Assembly: GCA_963725155.1 (NCBI GenBank)
Contig: CAVRXU010000008.1
Span: 372,001-436,000, forward strand
Direction: 5' to 3'
DNA length: 64,000 nucleotides
Source: DATDAH01 sp963725155
GTDB taxonomy: Bacteria; Actinomycetota; Acidimicrobiia; Acidimicrobiales; DATDAH01
A program made the translations under genes and the position numbers. The notes under the pieces were generated by a model. That model was given only the letters and a program-made list of their open reading frames with translations. It had not been told where the DNA came from and searched no databases. Of this stretch, positions 59,256 through 64,000 are shown one piece after another (positions within the stretch are counted from its first letter, which is position 1; each line of letters begins with the position of its first letter).

Positions 59256-59699
59256 CTAGTGGGTGATGCCGTAGATCCGGTGGGGCGTGACCAGGACGAC
59301 GGCTCGGCGCTCGTCGGCCATCGCCCGGTCGAAGGCATCCCAGTCGTCGTGGGTGCCTCCCGCGGCGGTGAAGACCTCCCGGAGAAGGAGACGCAAGCGC
59401 TCGGGGTCGATCGCCGGGTTCGGGTCATCGGGACCGACGACCTCCGCCCGCCCCTCGACGGTCGCCCACTCGAAGCCGACCCGGGCCACCACGGTCGTCG
59501 CCGGTCGAGAGCGAACGTTCCGCAGCTTCAGGGCATCGCCCCGCACGACATAGGCCACGACGGCTGTCCCGCCGATCGGATGGGGCAGCACGCCGGCGTT
59601 CACGACCGACGCCTGAACGGTGCCGTCCGGACGGGTGGACGTGACCACACAGAGGCTGTCGCGCCCGATCAGGTCGGCAAAGGCGTCGAGGGTCGTCAT
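59256..59699 (-). CDS. PPOX-class F420-dependent oxidoreductase-like protein
   Basis: A 147-residue split beta-barrel flavin/F420-binding protein: LCVVTSTRPDGTVQASVVNA, LKLRNVRSRPATTVVARV, FEWATVEGRAEVVGPDD and REVFTAAGGTHDDWDAFDR. It resembles Rv1155-type F420 proteins. It lies 9 nt after the DUF35 stop, so it is third in an Ltp-DUF35-PPOX operon. Stop is immediately next to the PaaI stop (convergent). Confidence 0.82.
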   Translation of the reverse strand: MTTLDAFADLIGRDSLCVVTSTRPDGTVQASVVNAGVLPHPIGGTAVVAYVVRGDALKLRNVRSRPATTVVARVGFEWATVEGRAEVVGPDDPNPAIDPERLRLLLREVFTAAGGTHDDWDAFDRAMADERRAVVLVTPHRIYGITH

Positions 59700-59708
59700 G
59701 CGGGTCTC

Positions 59709-60128
59709 TCAGTCGGTCGGCTTCCAGAGGGGGATGTGGGCCCGGTCGCCGGCGTCGGCGAACCAGACCTGGACGGGCAGGCCGATGGCGACGGTCTCGG
59801 GGTCGACGTGGGTGACGTTGCCCATCATGCGCACGCCCTCGTCCAGGTCGATCATGGCGACCACGTAGGGAAGCTCGTCCTTGAAGCCGGGCCCACCGAA
59901 CTGGCGGATGACCGTGAACGTGTGGACCGTGCCGGTTCCGGCCGCGTCCCGCAGCTCGGGCGTGGCGCCGCAGGCCGTGCAGACGGCCCGGGGGTAGAAC
60001 TGGCGGTGCCCGCAGACCAGGCACTCCTGAAAGGTCAACCTCCCCTCGAGGGTGGCGTCCCAGAAGGGCTTGGTCACCGCGTCGACGTACGGGATCGGCT
60101 TGACCCAGTCGCCGGTCTCCGGGCTCAT
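59709..60128 (-). CDS. DUF35 zinc-ribbon/OB-fold protein
   Basis: A 139-residue protein. CLVCGHRQFYPRAVCTACG is the zinc ribbon, TFTVIRQFGGPGF and FADAGDRAHIPLW the OB-fold. ATG 60128 overlaps the Ltp stop (ATGA), so it is co-translated with the upstream thiolase-fold gene and is its structural partner. Confidence 0.87.
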   Translation of the reverse strand: MSPETGDWVKPIPYVDAVTKPFWDATLEGRLTFQECLVCGHRQFYPRAVCTACGATPELRDAAGTGTVHTFTVIRQFGGPGFKDELPYVVAMIDLDEGVRMMGNVTHVDPETVAIGLPVQVWFADAGDRAHIPLWKPTD

Positions 60129-61312
60129 GCCGGACGGTCCTTGCCGAGCAGCACCATGCCGATGCACGACAGCCATCCGCCCGAGCCGGCCGCCAGCGCC
60201 ACCTCAGCGCCGGGGACCTGGGCCTCGCCTCCCTGGCCCCGGAGCTGACGGACGGCCTCGATCAGCAGGAAGATCCCCCGCATGCCCGGGTGGTTGGACG
60301 ACAGGCCGCCGCCGTCGGTGTTCAGCGGCAGCTTCCCGCCGCGATGCAGGTGGCCCTCCTGGACGAACGCGCCGGCCTCTCCTTTGGCGCAGAAGCCCAT
60401 GTCCTCGAGCAGCACGGCGACCGTGATCGTGAAGCTGTCGTAGAACTGGATCGTGTCGACGTCGGCCGAGGTCAGGCCGGCCTCGGCATAGACGTCGGCG
60501 CTGATGCGCGCACCAGCCGAGGTCGTGAAGTCGGGGCACTGCGAGATGTTCCAGTGGGACTGGGCCCCGCCCGCGCCCAGCACGTAGACCGGCGGCTGCT
60601 TCAGGTCCCGAGCCCGCTCCTCGGTCGTCAGCAGGATGGCACCGCCGCCATCGGTGATCACGCAGCAGTCCAGCTTGTGCAGCGGGTCGGCCACCATGCG
60701 GGAGCCGACGACGTCCGCAACGGTCATCGGGTCCCGATAGCGGGCCAGGGGGTTCAGCCCGGCGAACTCCCGGACGCCGACGGCGATCTCGGCCAGCTGC
60801 TCCGATGTCGTGCCGAACTCGTGCATGTGACGCTGGGCGACCATGGCGTAGGCCCCGACCAGGGAGTTCCCGTACGGCGCCTCGAACTGCAACGGGCCGG
60901 GCACGGCCTGGCTCTGGCCCGCCCGGAAGCTGCCCGTCCCCAGCGTCCGCCCCATCCTGGTCAGCTGATCCGAGCCGTAGGTCACGAGCACCGTATGGGC
61001 CCGGCCGTCCCGGATGGCGGCGGCGGCGTGCTGCACGTGGAACTCGAAGGAGGACCCGCCGGTCATCGTCCCGTCGATCCACCGGTGGTCGATGCCGAGG
61101 TACTCGGACATGGTGACGGCGTCGTCGACCATCATCCCGCCGCCGCCCGCCGACACGTAGCCGTCGATGTCCGCCTTGGTCACGCCGCTGTCCTCGAGGA
61201 CCCGCTGCATGGCCAGCACGTGGTGCTGGACCCCGTCGAGATCCGGGGCCACGGGGTAGTCCGACAGCGCGGTCCCGGCGATCACCGGTGTCCGGTCAGG
61301 TCTCACCCCCAC
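60125..61312 (-). CDS. Ltp-type thiolase-fold protein lacking the nucleophile Cys
   Basis: A 395-residue protein. TPVIAGTALSDYPVAPDLD starts the fold; the nucleophile region is DGTMTGGSSFEFHVQHAAA, without Cys. IQFYDSFTITVAVLL (Tyr), NTDGGGLSSNHPGMRG and AAGSGGWLSCIGMVLLG are conserved. With its coupled DUF35 partner it resembles the Ltp2/ChsH2 aldolase pair of steroid side-chain degradation. GTG 61312 with TACGGT 8 nt upstream. Confidence 0.87.
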   Translation of the reverse strand: MGVRPDRTPVIAGTALSDYPVAPDLDGVQHHVLAMQRVLEDSGVTKADIDGYVSAGGGGMMVDDAVTMSEYLGIDHRWIDGTMTGGSSFEFHVQHAAAAIRDGRAHTVLVTYGSDQLTRMGRTLGTGSFRAGQSQAVPGPLQFEAPYGNSLVGAYAMVAQRHMHEFGTTSEQLAEIAVGVREFAGLNPLARYRDPMTVADVVGSRMVADPLHKLDCCVITDGGGAILLTTEERARDLKQPPVYVLGAGGAQSHWNISQCPDFTTSAGARISADVYAEAGLTSADVDTIQFYDSFTITVAVLLEDMGFCAKGEAGAFVQEGHLHRGGKLPLNTDGGGLSSNHPGMRGIFLLIEAVRQLRGQGGEAQVPGAEVALAAGSGGWLSCIGMVLLGKDRPA

Positions 61313-61382
61313 GGCGTGGGACCGTAGCCGGGCCACAATGAGCCGCTGATCGGCGGACGACCGGACCGGGGGGTCGACGAAG

Positions 61383-62951
61383 GTGAGTGACGAGCAGGAG
61401 CGGCTGTACCCGGGGACCTGGGCGGAGCAGCGGCCGGACCACCCGGCGGTGATCATGGCGGGCTCGGGCGAGGTCATGACCTACGGCCAGTTCCATGAGA
61501 CGGCGAGCCGGCTGGCCAACCTGTACCGCTCGCTCGGGCTGCAGCCCGGTGACCACGTCGCCTTCTGCCTGGAGAACCGGATCGAGTTCTTGGCCCTGGC
61601 CTGGGGTGCCCGGTACGCCGGCCTCTACTACACGGCCATCAGCTCCCGGCTCACGGCCGAGGAGCTCGGCTACATCATCGAGGACTCGGGGAGCCGGGTC
61701 TTCATCACCTCCCCGGCGAAGGCCGAGCAGGTGGCCGAACTTCGTGAACAGCTGGGCGGGCTCGATCTTCTGGCCTCCGTGGGAGGCCGGGTCGACGGGT
61801 TCGAGTCACTCGAGGACCTCCTCGCTGCCCAGTCACCTGACGAGCCGGTCGACGCGGTCGAGGGCCACGCGATGCTCTACTCGTCGGGCACCACCGGCCG
61901 GCCGAAGGGGGTGAAGGCTCCCTTCACCGGTCCCCGGCTCGGCACCGCCGAGGCCATGACATCGCTGATCACGCTGGTCTTCGGCGCCGACGCGGAGTCC
62001 GTCTACCTCTCCCCCGCCCCGCTGTACCACGCAGCGCCGATGGCCTTCTGCATGAACTTCCTGCGCGTCGGCGCGACCGTCGTGGTCATGGAGCACTTCG
62101 ACGCCGCCGAGGCGCTGGCGCTCATCGAGCGGTACCGGGCGACGCACAGCCAGTGGGTCCCGACCATGTTCGTGCGCATGCTCAAGCTGTCACCCGAGGA
62201 CCGCTCGGCGCACGACCTGAGCTCGCTGAAGGTGGCCGTGCATGCCGCCGCCCCCTGCCCCATCCCTGTCAAGGAGCAGATGATCGAGTGGTGGGGGCCG
62301 GTCATCCACGAGTACTACGCGGGCACCGAGGGCAACGGCTTCTGCTACTGCAACAGCGAGGAGTGGCTGGCCCACAAGGGAACGGTCGGCCGCGGCCTGA
62401 CCGCGCCGGTCCTCATCCTCGACGAGGAGGGCCACGAGGTGCCCGCGGGCGAGGAGGGGACGATCTGGTTCGGGGCGACCGCGGCTGGGCGGATCTTCGA
62501 GTACCACAACGACCCCGACAAGACCGCCGGCAGCTACCGGGACGACGGGTCCAGCACGCTGGGCGACATCGGCAAGGTCGACGAGGACGGCTTCCTCTAC
62601 CTCACCGACCGCAAGGCCAACATGATCATCTCGGGCGGGGTGAACATCTACCCCCAGGAGACCGAGAACGTCCTGATCGTGCACCCTGACGTAGCCGATG
62701 CCGCCGTCATCGGGGTCCCCAACGACGACTTCGGCGAGGAGGTCAAGGCCGTCGTCCAACTCGTCGACCCGTCGGCGGCCGGCTCGGAGATGGAGCGAAC
62801 TCTCATCCTCCACTGCCGGGAGCACCTGGCCGACATCAAGTGCCCACGGTCCGTCGACTTCCGGGACGAGCTCCCCCGCCACGCCACCGGCAAGCTCTAC
62901 AAGCGCCTGCTCAAAGACGAGTACTGGGCCGGCTACGCCAGCCGGATCTGA
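61383..62951 (+). CDS. acyl-CoA synthetase (FadD4-like AMP-binding enzyme)
   Basis: A 522-residue adenylate-forming enzyme: AMP-binding P-loop MLYSSGTTGRPKGVKAP, PAPLYHAAPMAF, EYYAGTEGNGFCYCNSEEW (A5 region) and GDIGKVDEDGFLYLTDRKAN plus the C-terminal Lys in RHATGKLYKR. It activates a carboxylic acid to its CoA ester. It does not look like FadD3, the HIP ligase. GTG 61383 after GAAGG. Divergent from the Ltp-DUF35-PPOX operon. Confidence 0.9.
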   Translation: MSDEQERLYPGTWAEQRPDHPAVIMAGSGEVMTYGQFHETASRLANLYRSLGLQPGDHVAFCLENRIEFLALAWGARYAGLYYTAISSRLTAEELGYIIEDSGSRVFITSPAKAEQVAELREQLGGLDLLASVGGRVDGFESLEDLLAAQSPDEPVDAVEGHAMLYSSGTTGRPKGVKAPFTGPRLGTAEAMTSLITLVFGADAESVYLSPAPLYHAAPMAFCMNFLRVGATVVVMEHFDAAEALALIERYRATHSQWVPTMFVRMLKLSPEDRSAHDLSSLKVAVHAAAPCPIPVKEQMIEWWGPVIHEYYAGTEGNGFCYCNSEEWLAHKGTVGRGLTAPVLILDEEGHEVPAGEEGTIWFGATAAGRIFEYHNDPDKTAGSYRDDGSSTLGDIGKVDEDGFLYLTDRKANMIISGGVNIYPQETENVLIVHPDVADAAVIGVPNDDFGEEVKAVVQLVDPSAAGSEMERTLILHCREHLADIKCPRSVDFRDELPRHATGKLYKRLLKDEYWAGYASRI

Positions 62952-62993
62952 CGTGGGAGGCTGGCTCTTCCACTCGCTCGAAAGGGAGCACGC

Positions 62994-63185
62994 ATGCCGT
63001 TCGTCGTCACCTTCGGTCTCAGCACCGCGGTCGTAGGTGGGATCTGCGGCTACCTCTTCGGCAAGCGTTGGAAGAACCGGCCCGTGCTCGGTGCCGTCCT
63101 CTGCTTCGTGATCCCCATCCTCGGGCTGATCATCCTCTGGTACGTACCACCCAAGGAGCCCGGCCCGATGCGGCCCGCGACCTGA
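62994..63185 (+). CDS. small two-helix membrane protein
   Basis: A 63-residue protein with two hydrophobic segments (about 4-23 and 32-50) joined by GKRWKNRP. AGGGAG precedes ATG 62994 with good spacing. It is 42 bp downstream of the ligase on the same strand. Unknown function. Confidence 0.68.
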   Translation: MPFVVTFGLSTAVVGGICGYLFGKRWKNRPVLGAVLCFVIPILGLIILWYVPPKEPGPMRPAT

Positions 63186-63212
63186 ACACAGGCTCCGCCT
63201 GACAACACCATT

Positions 63213-63251
63213 GGAGGCAATAGGGGGCGGTTTCCGCCCCCTATTGCCTCC
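63213..63251. terminator. 18-bp perfect hairpin with a 3-nt loop
   Basis: GGAGGCAATAGGGGGCGG, TTT, then the exact complement, 63213-63251. It is extremely stable for its length and follows the small membrane gene; the next gene starts 71 bp later. Confidence 0.7.
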
Positions 63252-63322
63252 GACGGGATCGCCGACGCCTCGGTAGCGTCGCCCTGCGCTTCCCCGCTCG
63301 GTGTCGTGACGCGGAGGAAGAC

Positions 63323-64000
63323 ATGTTCGATCAGCAGGTGGCGTTGCTCGCTGCCGTTCAGCACGGCGTGTTCGCCCGGTTCCAACTTCTCGAGGGTGGG
63401 ATCGAGCCGACGTTGGTCAAACGTCGCCTTCGATCGGGCCGGTGGATACGGCTCGCCCCGGGGGTCTACGGACTGCCGGGCCATCGGGACACCTGGGACC
63501 AGCGACTGTGGGTGACCTATCTGGCGGCCGGTGAGAAGACCATCGTCTCGCATGAATCGGCCGCCGCCATCTACCCCCTGCCAGGGTTCCCTCGCGTGCC
63601 CTTGATCGTCACCGTCCCCCACCCCCAACACCTGCGCGTCGCCGGGGCGACCGTCCACCAGACCCGGGACATGCGGCGCCACCACTGGTTGAACCTGTAC
63701 GGCCGGCGGACCACGACCCTCGCCCGCACGATCGTCGACCTGGCGGCAACGACCTCGCGGCTGCGGCTCGACCGTGCTTACGAGGATGCCCTCCTCACGG
63801 AGCACCTGTCCTACGCGAGGATGAGTCGCTGCTTCAGCGAACTGCTCAAGCCGGGTCGCAAGGGCATGACGAAGCTGGCATCGATCCTCGACGACCGCGG
63901 CCCAGGGTTCGTACCGGCCGCCAGCGAGTTGGAACGGATGCTCTTCGATGTGTGCGCCCTCGTCGACCTCGAACCGGTCCGACAGTTCCCTCTCCCGGGT
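63323..64000 (+). CDS. AbiEi-like antitoxin/DUF559-type protein, C terminus cut
   Basis: The first 226 residues only; the frame is open at the right edge. FDQQVALLAAVQHGVFARFQ and RRLRSGRWIRLAPGVYGLPG form the winged-helix start of AbiEi-type proteins. IVSHESAAAIYPLPGFP and TTLARTIVDLAA follow. The retained end (ASELERMLFDVCALVDLEPV) looks like the beginning of a DUF559/Vsr-type nuclease region. GGAGG 7 nt before ATG. No AbiEii toxin is visible; the next gene is outside. Confidence 0.78.
   Translation, partial: MFDQQVALLAAVQHGVFARFQLLEGGIEPTLVKRRLRSGRWIRLAPGVYGLPGHRDTWDQRLWVTYLAAGEKTIVSHESAAAIYPLPGFPRVPLIVTVPHPQHLRVAGATVHQTRDMRRHHWLNLYGRRTTTLARTIVDLAATTSRLRLDRAYEDALLTEHLSYARMSRCFSELLKPGRKGMTKLASILDDRGPGFVPAASELERMLFDVCALVDLEPVRQFPLPG

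Overview
The window is a very GC-rich (roughly 70% by eye) chromosomal segment, densely packed on both strands. It has no rRNA, phage, insertion sequence or CRISPR array. Gene content points to a free-living actinobacterium: MMPL transporter, F420-type PPOX flavin/deazaflavin protein, WS/DGAT acyltransferase, LmeA-like protein, DUF35/Ltp thiolase pairs, and a mycobacterium-like steroid-degradation gene set. The mixture of these with FG-GAP-repeat secreted proteins and many leaderless promoters fits class Acidimicrobiia (Ilumatobacter/Iamia relatives) best. That placement is inference from protein content, not a computed phylogeny. No gene-free stretch exceeds about 285 bp.

Layout. 1-11.9 kb: MMPL exporter (cut by the left edge) with a divergent TetR gene, two MaoC hydratases, a GH20 hexosaminidase, a CitE-like lyase, a TesB-like thioesterase, a TauE/DUF1634 pair, an alpha/beta hydrolase flanked by short direct repeats, a crotonase, a haem-binding c-type protein, an SDR and an MBL hydrolase. 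11.9-18.7 kb: a secreted metzincin-like FG-GAP protein, an RsbW-like ATPase-fold protein, a TetR gene divergent from a large adenylate-cyclase/STAND ATPase, DUF6069 and a degenerate GGDEF protein. 18.7-21 kb: tRNA-Glu, tRNA-Gln, ydcF and gltX, all on the reverse strand. 21-30 kb: SDR, kynureninase, acetolactate-synthase-like enzyme, CMD-family protein, SDR, AlkD-like repair protein, PhyH dioxygenase, LmeA-like protein and a membrane-anchored esterase.

30-62 kb is dominated by acyl-CoA metabolism. Within it are clear counterparts of the mycobacterial KstR2-regulon enzymes that degrade the steroid C/D rings (HIP pathway): fadE31-fadE32 (30-32 kb), fadA6 (34 kb), echA20-ipdA-ipdB-ipdC with a divergent Rv3549c-like SDR (40-44 kb), and fadE30-ipdF (50.6-52.6 kb). 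Ltp/DUF35 pairs, an acyl-CoA ligase, an ACC carboxyltransferase and hot-dog thioesterases lie around them. Two of these genes (fadE32 and the Rv3549c-like SDR) each carry a single extra base that breaks the frame. Interspersed are a Tat-exported PhoD phosphatase, a GH31 glucosidase, a secreted cell-wall-hydrolase-like FG-GAP protein, a lone cNMP-binding protein, a dead M48 protease homologue, a MerR/methyltransferase pair and a MarR-GNAT fusion. The right edge cuts an AbiEi-like protein.

The most unusual structural signal is a family of long intergenic hairpins, about 46-58 nt each. Most begin GTTCTGG and end CCAGAAC, but the inner arms differ from copy to copy and remain complementary. They sit almost exclusively at gene 3' ends. 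One copy is amplified into four exact 73-bp tandem units at 46.7-47.0 kb. A second pervasive signal is a TANNNT hexamer 6-9 nt before many start codons, the arrangement expected for leaderless transcripts.
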